From the NCBI RefSeq assembly GCF_030944405.1, contig NZ_CP132339.1:4092001-4156000 (forward strand): DNA of 64,000 bases, written 5' to 3'. Source of the stretch: Janthinobacterium sp. J1-1 (GTDB lineage Bacteria > Pseudomonadota > Gammaproteobacteria > Burkholderiales > Burkholderiaceae_D). The notes beneath the pieces are model-generated. The model did not search any database. It was not told the origin of the DNA and saw nothing but the letters and a program-made list of their open reading frames with translations. A program made the position numbers and the translations under genes. Every line of letters starts with the position of its first letter. The stretch's first letter is position 1. Shown in pieces: positions 9,620-18,166 of this stretch.

Positions 9620-10338
9620 GCCTGGTAGGCCACGTCGGCATTGAGCAGGTAGCCGCCGTTGCGGATGGTCCTGATCAGATTCGGAATACGCGGATTGTCG
9701 CCCAGTTGCTGGCGCAGCCGGCTGATGCACACATCGATGGCGCGGTCGAACGGCAGGCTTTCCTTGCCGAACACGGTGGCCAGCAAAAAATCGCGGCTCA
9801 GGGTGCGTTGTGGATGGTCGAGCAGGGCGCGCAGCACCAGGTAGTCGGAACTGCCCAGCGACAAAGTGACGCCTTGCGGCGAGCGCATCTGGCGCGCGCG
9901 CGTGTCGAGCTGCCAGCCGTTGAAATGGATGGTGGCGATGCGGTCGGCTTCGTGTTTTTCAGGAAAACTGCGGGCGCGGCGGATGATCACCTTGATGCGC
10001 GCCAGCAGCTCGCGCGGATCGAACGGTTTCGGCAGGTAGTCGTCGGCGCCCACTTCCAGGCCGACGATGCGGTCGACCAGGGTGCCGCGCGCGGTCAGCA
10101 TGATGACGGGAATGTCGCGCCGCGCGCGCAGTTGGCGGCACAGCTCCAGCCCATCCTCGCCGGGCAGCATCAGATCGAGGATGATCAGGTCGACCGGCGT
10201 GCTGGCCAGCACCTGCCACATCTGTTCGCCGCCTGCAGCCACATGGGCCTGGTAGCCGGCGCCCTCCAGATACACCGACAGCAACTGCCGTATTTCTCCA
10301 TCGTCATCGACGATCAACACCTGATCCGCTCGTTTCAT
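9616..10338 (-). CDS. OmpR-family response regulator
   Basis: This 240-residue response regulator has phospho-acceptor Asp55 in LIILDLMLPG, acidic VDDDGE near the N terminus, Thr in MLTARG and Lys in LPKPFD. A C-terminal winged helix has the VCISRLRQQLG recognition region. It is the first gene of a pair with the kinase at 8174-9619. It is transcribed divergently from the siderophore receptor at 10517. In Pseudomonas, PfeRS and PirRS regulators sit beside siderophore receptors, so control of the receptor by this pair is plausible but inferred. Confidence 0.92.
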   Translation of the reverse strand: MKRADQVLIVDDDGEIRQLLSVYLEGAGYQAHVAAGGEQMWQVLASTPVDLIILDLMLPGEDGLELCRQLRARRDIPVIMLTARGTLVDRIVGLEVGADDYLPKPFDPRELLARIKVIIRRARSFPEKHEADRIATIHFNGWQLDTRARQMRSPQGVTLSLGSSDYLVLRALLDHPQRTLSRDFLLATVFGKESLPFDRAIDVCISRLRQQLGDNPRIPNLIRTIRNGGYLLNADVAYQA

Positions 10339-10469
10339 GCCGGTCCCGCCGCTCCCGTTCTATTTCTGTCAATCAACTGATTTGTAATGGCATATGTCGG
10401 CCATGTTGCGCCAACACATTCCATTACATTTCGGCGCAGCCAGCTGTTCTGCCTGCGCCAGCCCGCCAT

Positions 10470-10499
10470 TATAGTACTTGCACATGAGAATCATTATCA
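10470..10499 (+). promoter_or_regulatory. Fur box overlapping the siderophore-receptor promoter
   Basis: TGAGAATCATTATCA at 10485-10499 matches the 7-1-7 Fur consensus (TGATAATnATTATCA) at all but one position. A -10-like TATAGT lies at 10470-10475, with a weak TTCTGC 17 bp before it. The Fur site would cover the transcription start. Iron-replete Fur repression of the receptor, and perhaps of the divergent two-component pair, is the expected outcome. Confidence 0.85.
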
Positions 10500-10516
10500 A
10501 CCAATCGGATACCACC

Positions 10517-12892
10517 ATGCATCAACGCACTATCAACAGCAGTACGGCCGACGCCATCGCGGCACTGTTTTCACAATATGGCAGGCTGTCGGCCACCGTC
10601 GGCCTGACCATCGGCGCCGTCGGGCCGGCCATGGCGCTTGATGCCGCGCCACCGGCAGCGGCTGAACCGCAGCAGCTCAATGAAGTGGTGGTCAAGGCCG
10701 AACGCGAGGCACCCGCCTACAAGCCGGAACAGCTGAGCTCGGCCAAGTTCGCCCAGCCGCTGCGCGACACGCCGCAAAGCATCACCATCGTGCCGCGCGA
10801 GGTGCTGACGGAACAGAACGCGCAAAACCTGCAGGACATCCTGAAAAACGTGCCCGGCATTACGTTTACCTCGGGCGAGGGCAACCTGGGCTGGGGCGAC
10901 CTGTTTACCATCCGCGGCTTTTCGTCCGAGCAGAGCCTGACGGTGGACGGCATGCGCGACGCCGGCATGTCCAGCCGCAACGACACCTTCAATATCGAGC
11001 AGGTCGAGGTATTCAAGGGCACCGGTTCGATCGAGTCCGGTACCTCGGCGGTGGGCGGCACCGTCAACCTGGTCAGCAAGGAAGCAAAAATGGGCAATGC
11101 CGGCAGCGCCTCGATGGGCGTGGGCAGCGCCGCCTACCGCCGCGTGACGGCGGACGTCAACCGCGAACTGGCGCCGGGCAGCGCCGTGCGCCTGAACCTG
11201 ATGAAGCAGAAGAACGACGTGGCCGGGCGCGACATCACCAATAACGACCGCCAGGGCGTGGCCGCCTCGTTTGGCGCGGGCCTCGATGGCCCCACGCGCG
11301 TGCATGTGGATTTCTTCCACCAGGAAGACGACAACGTGCCCGACGGCGGCTTGCCGATCCAGCGCGGCACCGGTGGCCGGACCATGGGCAATATCGCGCA
11401 CAGCGCCTGGTTCGGCGCCGACTCGTACACCCAGCGCACCACCTCGGATGCGGCCACCGTCAAGATCGAACACGATATCGCGCCTGGCGTAAAAATCCGC
11501 AACCAGACGCGCTGGGCGCTGACGGACAACCTGTCGGTGCTGTCGCCGGCCCGCTTCAATGCGGCCGGCGCGAATGGCGCCACCCTGGGCACCTCGCTGG
11601 GCTACGTGGGCGTCGGCGGCCTGCGGCCGGTGGCCGGCATCGCCTCCTACCAGGAGGCCGGCAACACGACCAATGCCTATGGCGTGCTGCGCGGCAGCGA
11701 TTTCGGCACCTCCAAGCGCTACCGCACGGTCGGCAACCAGACGGATTTCAGCGTGGCGTTCGCCACCGGCGCCGTCCGGCATGAACTGGTGACGGGCCTG
11801 GACCTGTACCGCGAAACCTATGGCGACTACCAGCGCACCGTCAATGCGCCAAGCGGCACCTTGTGGTTCGACATGGCGCATCCGCAAGTGGCGCATGGCA
11901 GCGTGGCCACCGTCAAGGGCAATGGCGGCCTGGAGTCGGGCATCAGCAATGCCGGCATCTATGTCACCGATGCCATCCGTTTTACGGAGCAATGGCGCAT
12001 GGTGGCGTCCCTGCGCCATGACCACTGGAAGGCGGACACGTCCCTGAAAGGCGTGCGCACCACCAGCAGCAGCGACGGCGCCGTCAGCGGCCGTGTGTCG
12101 GCCCTGTACAAGCCGGTCGACGAGGCCAGCATCTACCTGGCCTATGCGCAGGCGGCCCAGCCTTCGGCCTTGGGCGCTTCGACCAATAACGCCATCTACG
12201 GTTCGGCCGCGGCGGCGGCCTACTCGCCGGCCACCTCGAAGACCATGGAGCTGGGCGGCAAGTGGGATGTGCTGCGCCACCAGCTGGCCTTGACGGGCGC
12301 CGTGTTCCGCACCGAAGTGACGGATTCCTGGGAATACGGCGATGACGAGGTCTCGCCGGTGCGCGCGCTGCCTTCGAAGCGGGTCAAGGGCGCGGAGCTG
12401 GGCGTGCAGGGCAACCTGACGCAGCAATGGTCGGTATACGGCGGCGCGTCGCGCCTGATGAGCAGGCAGACCAAGGGCGCCAACAGCGGCAGCGAAGCGA
12501 AGAATGTGCCGGACCTGACGTTCAACCTGTGGACCTCGTACGAGGCGATGCGCGGCCTGGTGTTCAGCTATGGCGCGCAATACGTGGGTGAGCGCCGCTA
12601 TTCGGACAATGCGTATGTTGGCGGCCTGAACAACAACAGCAGCACGGTGTCCGGGCCGGCCGGCCGCGCACCCACCTATGTATTCGATACGGAAAAGGCG
12701 CCGTCGTACTGGGTGCAGAGCTTCGCCGCCCGCTATCGCGTCAATCCGCGCCTGGCGCTGAACCTGAACGTGCAGAACCTGGCCAACAAGTTCTACTGGG
12801 CGCGCATCGGTTCGTCGCTGGACGGCTTCCAGCTGTACGGCGTGCCGGGCGCGGGCCGCAGCGTCACCCTCGGCGCGGACCTGAGCTTCTGA
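10517..12892 (+). CDS. TonB-dependent catecholate-siderophore-type receptor (Fiu/PiuA-like)
   Basis: This 791-residue outer-membrane receptor has a signal peptide ending near GPAMA, a TonB box around NEVVVKA and a plug domain with SITIVPREVL, FTIRGF and VEVFKGTGSIESGTSAVGG. A 22-strand barrel follows, ending in an aromatic residue (LGADLSF), as outer-membrane insertion requires. The plug pattern is that of Fiu/PiuA-type ferric catecholate receptors. I chose the ATG at 10517 because earlier in-frame starts (10478, 10484) fall within or before the Fur box. It overlaps the Sel1 gene (TGATG), and a PiuC-like gene follows, which matches the iron-uptake arrangement seen in Pseudomonas. Confidence 0.92.
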   Translation: MHQRTINSSTADAIAALFSQYGRLSATVGLTIGAVGPAMALDAAPPAAAEPQQLNEVVVKAEREAPAYKPEQLSSAKFAQPLRDTPQSITIVPREVLTEQNAQNLQDILKNVPGITFTSGEGNLGWGDLFTIRGFSSEQSLTVDGMRDAGMSSRNDTFNIEQVEVFKGTGSIESGTSAVGGTVNLVSKEAKMGNAGSASMGVGSAAYRRVTADVNRELAPGSAVRLNLMKQKNDVAGRDITNNDRQGVAASFGAGLDGPTRVHVDFFHQEDDNVPDGGLPIQRGTGGRTMGNIAHSAWFGADSYTQRTTSDAATVKIEHDIAPGVKIRNQTRWALTDNLSVLSPARFNAAGANGATLGTSLGYVGVGGLRPVAGIASYQEAGNTTNAYGVLRGSDFGTSKRYRTVGNQTDFSVAFATGAVRHELVTGLDLYRETYGDYQRTVNAPSGTLWFDMAHPQVAHGSVATVKGNGGLESGISNAGIYVTDAIRFTEQWRMVASLRHDHWKADTSLKGVRTTSSSDGAVSGRVSALYKPVDEASIYLAYAQAAQPSALGASTNNAIYGSAAAAAYSPATSKTMELGGKWDVLRHQLALTGAVFRTEVTDSWEYGDDEVSPVRALPSKRVKGAELGVQGNLTQQWSVYGGASRLMSRQTKGANSGSEAKNVPDLTFNLWTSYEAMRGLVFSYGAQYVGERRYSDNAYVGGLNNNSSTVSGPAGRAPTYVFDTEKAPSYWVQSFAARYRVNPRLALNLNVQNLANKFYWARIGSSLDGFQLYGVPGAGRSVTLGADLSF

Positions 12893-13629
12893 TGGTGGGC
12901 GTTGCGCAGTTGCGCCGGCTGCCGGCCGGCGGCTGGGCGGCGATGCTGCTTGATGCTGGCGGGCAGGCGTTGCCATGGCTGCAGGCGGCCGCGCTGCAGG
13001 GTGTGCCGCGCGCCCAGGCCATCCTGGCGCAGCGCCTGTTGCCCGTGGATCCCGCGCAAGCCGTGCACTGGTTCCGCCAGGCGGCCGCGCGCGACGACGT
13101 CGAGGCCATCAACATGCTGGGGCGCTGCCTGGAAAACGGCTGGGGCGTGACTGCGGACGCGCAGCTGGCCGTGTACTGGTACCGCCAGGCGGCCGCCCTT
13201 GGCCTGGACTGGGGCATGTACAACCTGGCCAACCTGCTGATGAGCGGCAAGGGCATCGCCACCGACCGGCCGGCCGCGCTGGCGCTGTACCGCCAGGCCG
13301 CCGGCCTGGGCCACGCCAAGTCGCTCAATATCATCGGCCGCTTTCACGAGGAAGGCTGGGAGATGCCGGCCAGCGAAACGCGCGCCTTCGTGCTGTATGG
13401 ACAGGCGGCCGTGGGCGGCGATTTTCGCGGCCAGTTCAATTACGCCCGCCTGCTGCTGGAGCGGGGGAGGGTGGCGCCGGCCGTGGCCTGGCTGCGCCGC
13501 ATTCCGGCCACGGCCACGCCGGCGTTTCTGGCCAATTTGCACGGCTGGCTGGCCGCCTCGCCAGTGCAGACCGTGCGGGCGCTGGCCGATTCCATCGTCT
13601 TGAACAGGGAAACACCATGCTGCATCTGA
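12892..13629 (+). CDS. Sel1-repeat protein of the iron-uptake unit
   Basis: This 245-residue protein is built of about four or five Sel1-like (TPR-type) repeats, seen as the recurring pattern AxxWxRxAAxxGxxxAxxxLGxxxxxG, for example NMLGRCLENGWGV and YNLANLLMSGKGI. There is no signal peptide. Its ATG overlaps the receptor stop, and its own end overlaps the PiuC-like start by 13 bases, so all three are translationally linked. Sel1 proteins of this type occur between or next to piuA and piuC homologues. The role is probably as a protein-interaction scaffold; the exact function is unknown. Confidence 0.85.
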   Translation: MVGVAQLRRLPAGGWAAMLLDAGGQALPWLQAAALQGVPRAQAILAQRLLPVDPAQAVHWFRQAAARDDVEAINMLGRCLENGWGVTADAQLAVYWYRQAAALGLDWGMYNLANLLMSGKGIATDRPAALALYRQAAGLGHAKSLNIIGRFHEEGWEMPASETRAFVLYGQAAVGGDFRGQFNYARLLLERGRVAPAVAWLRRIPATATPAFLANLHGWLAASPVQTVRALADSIVLNRETPCCI

Positions 13630-14301
13630 CATCCGTGCTGAACCCGCAGGAACTGGCGCAGGCGCGCGGTCCTGGCCGCCGCCGGCTGGGAGGATGGCCG
13701 CGTCACTTCCGGCAGCCTGCCTGCCGATATCAAGCGCAACCGGCAACTGCCTCAGCAGGGGCAGGCGTCTCAGCAATTGCAGCAACTGGTGCTGCAGGCG
13801 CTGCGCCGCAGCCAGCTGTTCTTTTCGGCCGCGCTGCCGCGCCGTATCGCGCCGCCGATGTTCAACCGCTACGACGCCGAGCACGGCGATTACCTGGACG
13901 ACCATGTGGACGTGGCGCTGCGCTTGCTGCCCGATGGCGAGCGCGTGCGCACCGACATGTCCTGCACCCTGTTCCTCAGCGATCCGCACGAATACGAGGG
14001 CGGCGAGCTGGTGCTGCGCGACAGCTGGCGCGACGAAGCCGTCAAGCTGGCGGCCGGCGACCTGCTGCTGTATCCCGGTGATAAAATTCATCGCGTCAAT
14101 CGCGTCACGCGCGGCTGCCGCCTGGCCAGCTTCTTCTGGCTCGAAAGCATGGTGCGCAGCGAGGAACAGCGCAACTTGCTGTTCCGGATGGACCGCGACC
14201 TGATGCTGCTGCGCGCCGAGGCACAGGGCGCGCCGTCGCCGGCCGTGCTGGGGCTGACGGGCGCCTACCATAATCTGCTGCGCATGTGGGCACAGGGCTG
14301 A
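13617..14301 (+). pseudogene. piuC: PiuC/YbiX-like Fe(II)/2-oxoglutarate dioxygenase, frameshifted
   Basis: The product would be a PiuC-family iron- and 2-oxoglutarate-dependent hydroxylase of about 227 residues. The N terminus (MLHLTSVLNPQELAQAR) is read from ATG 13617. The rest, starting VLAAAGWEDGRVTSG, is in the +1 frame, with the switch inside the GC repeat at 13661-13669. The downstream frame has the metal-binding HVD (in LDDHVDVALR), the distal His in GDKIHRVNR and the family's RMWAQG end. No start codon in that frame lies upstream of the lost region; the first usable one, TTG at 13777, would drop about 53 residues. It is either a one-base insertion or two-base deletion, or a sequencing error in an alternating GC run. 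Confidence 0.82.
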
Positions 14302-14314
14302 TGATGCAGGCGTG

Positions 14315-14352
14315 AAAAAGCGGAGGCCGCCTTGAGGCAGCCTCCGCTTTTT
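14315..14352. terminator. Bidirectional rho-independent terminator
   Basis: A perfect 13-bp inverted repeat (AAAAAGCGGAGGC at 14315-14327 with its complement at 14340-14352) encloses a 12-base loop, with A and T tracts on its two sides. It sits between the convergent piuC-like gene and the nitroreductase and can stop transcription from both. Confidence 0.93.
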
Positions 14353-14370
14353 GCATCCGCTACAAGAAGC

Positions 14371-15009
14371 TTATGCCAGTTCGGTAACGAACTCGTCTTG
14401 CGGACGACGCACTTTTTCCAGGTTCTGCAGCCAGTCGCCTTCGCCGGCGCGGTAACCGAGCGGCAGGATCACCACCGAACGCAGGCCGCGCGCGCTCAAG
14501 CCCAGGATCTCGTCGACCTTGGCCGGATCAAAACCTTCCATCGGCACCGAATCGACTTTTTCCTGCGCTGCGGCGATCAGGGCCGTGCCCACGCCGATAT
14601 AGGCCTGGCGGGCAGCGTGCTGGTAATTGGTTTCCGCGTCGCGCTGCGGGTAGGTGGCCAGGATCTGCTGGCGGTAGGCTTCCCAGCCTTCGTTCTTGAA
14701 GCCGCGTACGGTATTGACCAGGTCAAACATGTGGTTGATGCGTTCCACGGTGTAATTGTCCCAGGCGGCAAATACCAGCAGGTGCGAGCAATCGGTCACT
14801 TGCGCTTGGTTCCATGCATGCGGCTTGATCTGCGCGCGCAGGTCCGGGTTGGTGACGACGAACACTTCATACGGCTGCAGGCCGCTGGAGCTGGCCGTCA
14901 GGCGCACGGCTTCCACGATGCGGTCAACTTTCTCCTGTGGCACCGCTTTCGACGGGTCCATCTTTTTGGTGGCGTAACGCCATTGCAGGTCTTGCAGCAA
15001 ATCGCTCAT
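14371..15009 (-). CDS. NAD(P)H-dependent nitroreductase-family flavoprotein (NfsB-like)
   Basis: This 212-residue FMN-dependent oxidoreductase of the nitroreductase superfamily has the N-terminal RYATKKMD flavin-binding motif, SSGLQPYEVFV, the central AARQAYIGVGTALIAAA helix, PMEGFDPAKVDEILGL and VILPLGYR near the C terminus. These are the hallmarks of the NfsB/FRase I branch. It is cytoplasmic and probably reduces quinones, nitro compounds or flavins. It is a single gene convergent to the iron-uptake unit. The start ATG at 15009 follows a GGAAT-type weak ribosome-binding site. Confidence 0.92.
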   Translation of the reverse strand: MSDLLQDLQWRYATKKMDPSKAVPQEKVDRIVEAVRLTASSSGLQPYEVFVVTNPDLRAQIKPHAWNQAQVTDCSHLLVFAAWDNYTVERINHMFDLVNTVRGFKNEGWEAYRQQILATYPQRDAETNYQHAARQAYIGVGTALIAAAQEKVDSVPMEGFDPAKVDEILGLSARGLRSVVILPLGYRAGEGDWLQNLEKVRRPQDEFVTELA

Positions 15010-15091
15010 GGGAATCCTTTTCCGGTAAATTGTTCAGACTGGAAATGATAGCGGATTCGGCCATTTCAAGTGCAAGGCCGCAAACAGTTGT

Positions 15092-16162
15092 CTATGCCAC
15101 TGGTTTGGCCGGCCAGCGAACGGTGAAGCGGCTGCCACCCGTGGCGCTGCGCGTGCACGACGCGCTGCCACCATGCGCGCGGGCGATGGCGTCGACCACC
15201 GCCAGCCCGAGCCCGCTGCCGTTCGAGGCCTGTACGCGCGCGCCGATGCCGCGTCGGAAGGCATCGAAGACATGGCGCGCCAGTTCTTCGGGCATGCCGG
15301 GGCCGGCGTCTTCCAGCGTCAGCACGTAATCGCCGCCGTCGAGGCGGGTACGCAGCGTGAGCGGGCCGGGATCGGCGTAGCGGCGCGCATTGTCGAGCAG
15401 GGCCAGCACCACTTGCGCGATGCGGGCCGCGTCGCAATCGACGGCGTGGCCGCACAGGTCCAGCCGCAGCCGCAGGCCGGCGGCCGCCAGTGCTGGCGCC
15501 AGCACGCGCGCCACGCCGCCGATTTCCTGTGCCAGGTCGGTGGCGGCCAGGCGCAGCCGCATCTGGCCGCTGTCGGCCAGGCTCAGGGTGCGCAGGTCTT
15601 CGATCAGGCGGCCCAGGCCTTCCACCTGCGCCAGCAGGCTGCCGAACTCCACTTCTTCGGGCCTGAACACGCCGTCGACCACGCCCTGCAAGGTGCCGCG
15701 CAAGATGGTCACGGGCGTGCGCAGCTCGTGCGCGATGGCCGCGTTCCAGGTCAAAATATCCTGCTCGCCCTTTTGCAGCCGTTCGGCCATGCTGTTGAAA
15801 TCGTCGACCAGCATCGCCGTCTCGCCCAGGTTGCGGTCGCCGGCCACGGCGCGCGCGGCCAGGTCGCCATGCGCGACCCTGCGCACGCTGTCCATCACGG
15901 AATTGATGGGCGTGAGGATGCGCGTGGCCAGCTTGACGGCAAAAAACGCGGCCAGCAGCAGGCCGAAGATGGTAATGGCCAGTATCCACAGCCATTCCAC
16001 CGTGGTGGGAGAAAAGTCGTCCGGCTCCGACAGCATGGCGGGATCGATCCTGAAGGCGACGGCAAAAAATATCCACGAGCCGATCCAGATCAGCAGGATG
16101 CTGCACACCATCAGCACCGACATCGACAGCACGATCTGCCGGTTCAGTCCCGTCAGGCGCAT
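15092..16162 (-). CDS. AdeS/BaeS-like sensor histidine kinase
   Basis: This 356-residue inner-membrane kinase has membrane helices at about residues 8-32 and 55-80, a very short periplasmic loop, and HAMP. The H box is AIAHELRTPVTILRG, followed by the N-box-like LLDNARRYAD and the G boxes EDAGPGMPEE and GSGLGLAVV. The chosen ATG at 16162 overlaps the last base of the regulator's TGA. Its position beside a divergent RND pump operon and its sequence match the AdeS group, which sense envelope or biocide stress. The short loop suggests that the signal is sensed in the membrane. Confidence 0.92.
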   Translation of the reverse strand: MRLTGLNRQIVLSMSVLMVCSILLIWIGSWIFFAVAFRIDPAMLSEPDDFSPTTVEWLWILAITIFGLLLAAFFAVKLATRILTPINSVMDSVRRVAHGDLAARAVAGDRNLGETAMLVDDFNSMAERLQKGEQDILTWNAAIAHELRTPVTILRGTLQGVVDGVFRPEEVEFGSLLAQVEGLGRLIEDLRTLSLADSGQMRLRLAATDLAQEIGGVARVLAPALAAAGLRLRLDLCGHAVDCDAARIAQVVLALLDNARRYADPGPLTLRTRLDGGDYVLTLEDAGPGMPEELARHVFDAFRRGIGARVQASNGSGLGLAVVDAIARAHGGSASCTRSATGGSRFTVRWPAKPVA

Positions 16163-16881
16163 CAGGCTTCGCCTTCCAGCCGGTAGCCCACGCCGCGCAG
16201 GCTGGCCGGCATATTGGCCACGCCCGCTTCCTCCAGCTTCTTGCGCAGCTTGCTGACATGGCTGTCCACCGTGCGTTCCAGGGTATTGCCCTCGGGCAGG
16301 CAGGCTTCCAGCAGTTCGAGCCGGCTGCACACGCGCCGCGGCGTGCGCGCCAGGTGGGCCAGCAGGCGAAATTCGGTCAGGGTCAGGTTCAGGGGGCTGG
16401 CCACGCCATCGTGCAGCACGCTGGCGGCATAGCTTTCCTGGTCGATTTCGATCGGGCCGCAGCGCAGCCGCGCCGGCGGCAAGGCGGCCGGGCGCAGGCG
16501 CGAACGGCGCAGCACGGCCGCCACCCGCGCCACCACTTCGGCCGGATTGAAGGGCTTGACGATATAGTCGTCGGCGCCCACGCGCAGGGCCGCCAGCTTG
16601 TCGGCGTCCTGGTCGCGCGCGGTCAGCATGATGACGGGCGTGTCGCCGCGCCGGCGCACCTGCGCCAGCACTTCCCAGCCGTCACACAGCGGCATCTGCA
16701 CGTCGAGCAGCAGCAGGTCGGGCGAGAGCGCCAGGTGCTGCGCCAGCGCCTGGCGGCCATCAAGGGCGAACGCCGTGCGGTAGCCGTCGCGCCCGAGGTA
16801 GCCAGCCAGGATGCGGGCGATCTGCGGCTCGTCTTCGGCGATCAATACAAGGGGAGAGAGGGGTTCTGGCAGGTGGTTCAT
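16162..16881 (-). CDS. AdeR/BaeR-like response regulator
   Basis: This 239-residue OmpR-family regulator has acidic AEDEPQ, phospho-acceptor Asp60 in LLLLDVQMP, Thr in MLTARDQ and Lys in VKPFN. The winged helix ends in LRGVGYRLEGEA. It is read divergently from the RND adaptor gene at 17014, with 132 bp between the starts. It most likely activates that pump operon by binding the phased repeats at 16907-16946. The same layout and control are known for AdeR and adeABC in Acinetobacter. Confidence 0.93.
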   Translation of the reverse strand: MNHLPEPLSPLVLIAEDEPQIARILAGYLGRDGYRTAFALDGRQALAQHLALSPDLLLLDVQMPLCDGWEVLAQVRRRGDTPVIMLTARDQDADKLAALRVGADDYIVKPFNPAEVVARVAAVLRRSRLRPAALPPARLRCGPIEIDQESYAASVLHDGVASPLNLTLTEFRLLAHLARTPRRVCSRLELLEACLPEGNTLERTVDSHVSKLRKKLEEAGVANMPASLRGVGYRLEGEA

Positions 16882-16906
16882 GCGCGCAGTCTAGCACCGT
16901 TCACGG

Positions 16907-16962
16907 TCTCCATCGAATCTCCACATTTCCTCGACGAAACTTCCACGCGGCGCTTTTATGCT
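16907..16962 (+). promoter_or_regulatory. Phased direct repeats and -10 element of the RND operon
   Basis: Four related heptamers lie exactly 11 bp apart: TCTCCAT (16907), TCTCCAC (16918), CCTCGAC (16929) and CTTCCAC (16940). Such helically phased direct repeats are typical OmpR-family sites. A -10-like TATGCT follows at 16957-16962. The matching -35 position (ACGAAA) is poor, which suggests that the promoter needs an activator. The likely binder is the adjacent AdeR-like regulator. Confidence 0.65.
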
Positions 16963-16963
16963 G

Positions 16964-16999
16964 GCGTATCAGTCGACCGGACCGCCGGTCGGGATACGC
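16964..16999 (+). promoter_or_regulatory. Inverted repeat at the RND operon transcription start
   Basis: GCGTATC (16964-16970) pairs with GATACGC (16993-16999). Inside it, CGACCGG (16974-16980) pairs with CCGGTCG (16985-16991) around a four-base loop. It lies just after the predicted -10 element, 14 bp before the adaptor start codon. It could be a 5' leader hairpin or the operator of an unlinked repressor such as a TetR-family protein. Confidence 0.55.
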
Positions 17000-17013
17000 C
17001 ACAGAGAAAGTCC

Positions 17014-18144
17014 ATGCACGCCAACCGACCCTACACAACCACGCTCGCCATCGCGGCCGCCTTGCTCGGCCTTGCCGCCTGTTCCAAACCCCAGGAAGCG
17101 CCACCGGCCGCGCCGCCGCCGTCGGTGACGGTGCTCAAGCTGCAAGCCGCGCCGGTGGTGCTCAGCGACGAATTGCCCGGCCGCGTGGCCGCCTTCCGCA
17201 CGGCCGATATCCGCCCGCAAGTGGGCGGCATCGTGCTGCGCCGGCTGTTCGAGCAGGGCGCCGACGTGAAGCCCGGCCAGAAGCTGTTCCAGCTGAATGC
17301 GGCGCCGTTCCAGGCGGAGGCCGATGCCGCCGCCGCCGCCCTGCAAAGCGCGCTCGCCACCGCCAACCGCGCCGGCGTGCAGGCCGAGCGCTTGAAACCG
17401 CTGATGGAGGCCGACGCCATCAGCCGGCAGGCTTATGACGACGCCGTGACCCAGCGCGAGCAGGCCGTCGCCAGCGTGGCGCAGGCGCGCGCGGCCCTGG
17501 CGCGGCGCCGGCTGGACCTGGCCTTCGCCAGCATCGACGCGCCGATCGCCGGACGCATCGGTTCCGAACTGGTCACCGAAGGCGCGCTGGTGGGCACCGC
17601 CGACACGGCGCCGATGGCGCGCATCGAGCAGATCGACAAGGTGTACGTGGACGTGCGCCAGCCGGCGGCCGCCCTGATGGCCCGCGCCGACGCGGAGGGC
17701 AAGCTGCCCGTCACCATCCTCGGCGCCGACGGCAAAGCTTACGCGCAGACGGGCCGCATCCTGTATTCCGGCACCAGCATCGACGCCGGCACGGGTGACG
17801 CCACCATCCGCGTGCTGGTCGACAATCCGCAGCGCGCGCTGTTGCCCGGTATGTTCGTGCGCGCCCGCATCGCCCGTGCCAGCGTGCCTGATGGCTTGCT
17901 GGTGCCGCAGCAGGCCGTGCTGCGCGCCGGCGACGGCCAGGCCCAGGCCTGGGTGCTGGACCGGGCCAACAAGGCCAGCCTGCGCCCGGTCGAGGTGGGC
18001 GACGTGATCGATCACCAGTATGTGGTCAGCAGTGGCTTGAAAGCCGGCGACACGCTGGTGGTCGAAGGCCAGGAGCGGCTGCAGCCGGGCGTGGCCGCCA
18101 CGCCGCAAGCCTGGCAACGCGCCGCCGCGCCGGCCCCACGATGA
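17014..18144 (+). CDS. RND efflux periplasmic adaptor lipoprotein (AdeA/MexA type)
   Basis: This 376-residue membrane-fusion protein bridges an RND pump and its outer-membrane channel. A lipoprotein signal with lipobox LAAC anchors it near residue 22. It has the lipoyl-like halves RPQVGGIVLRRLFEQGADV and LDLAFASIDAPIAGRIG around a helical hairpin (about residues 95-150), then beta-barrel and membrane-proximal domains. The start at 17014 follows AGAGAAAG. It is the first gene of a pump operon with the permease 22 bp downstream. Confidence 0.94.
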   Translation: MHANRPYTTTLAIAAALLGLAACSKPQEAPPAAPPPSVTVLKLQAAPVVLSDELPGRVAAFRTADIRPQVGGIVLRRLFEQGADVKPGQKLFQLNAAPFQAEADAAAAALQSALATANRAGVQAERLKPLMEADAISRQAYDDAVTQREQAVASVAQARAALARRRLDLAFASIDAPIAGRIGSELVTEGALVGTADTAPMARIEQIDKVYVDVRQPAAALMARADAEGKLPVTILGADGKAYAQTGRILYSGTSIDAGTGDATIRVLVDNPQRALLPGMFVRARIARASVPDGLLVPQQAVLRAGDGQAQAWVLDRANKASLRPVEVGDVIDHQYVVSSGLKAGDTLVVEGQERLQPGVAATPQAWQRAAAPAPR

Positions 18145-18166
18145 CTGCTCACTGAAAGCTCAAGAC

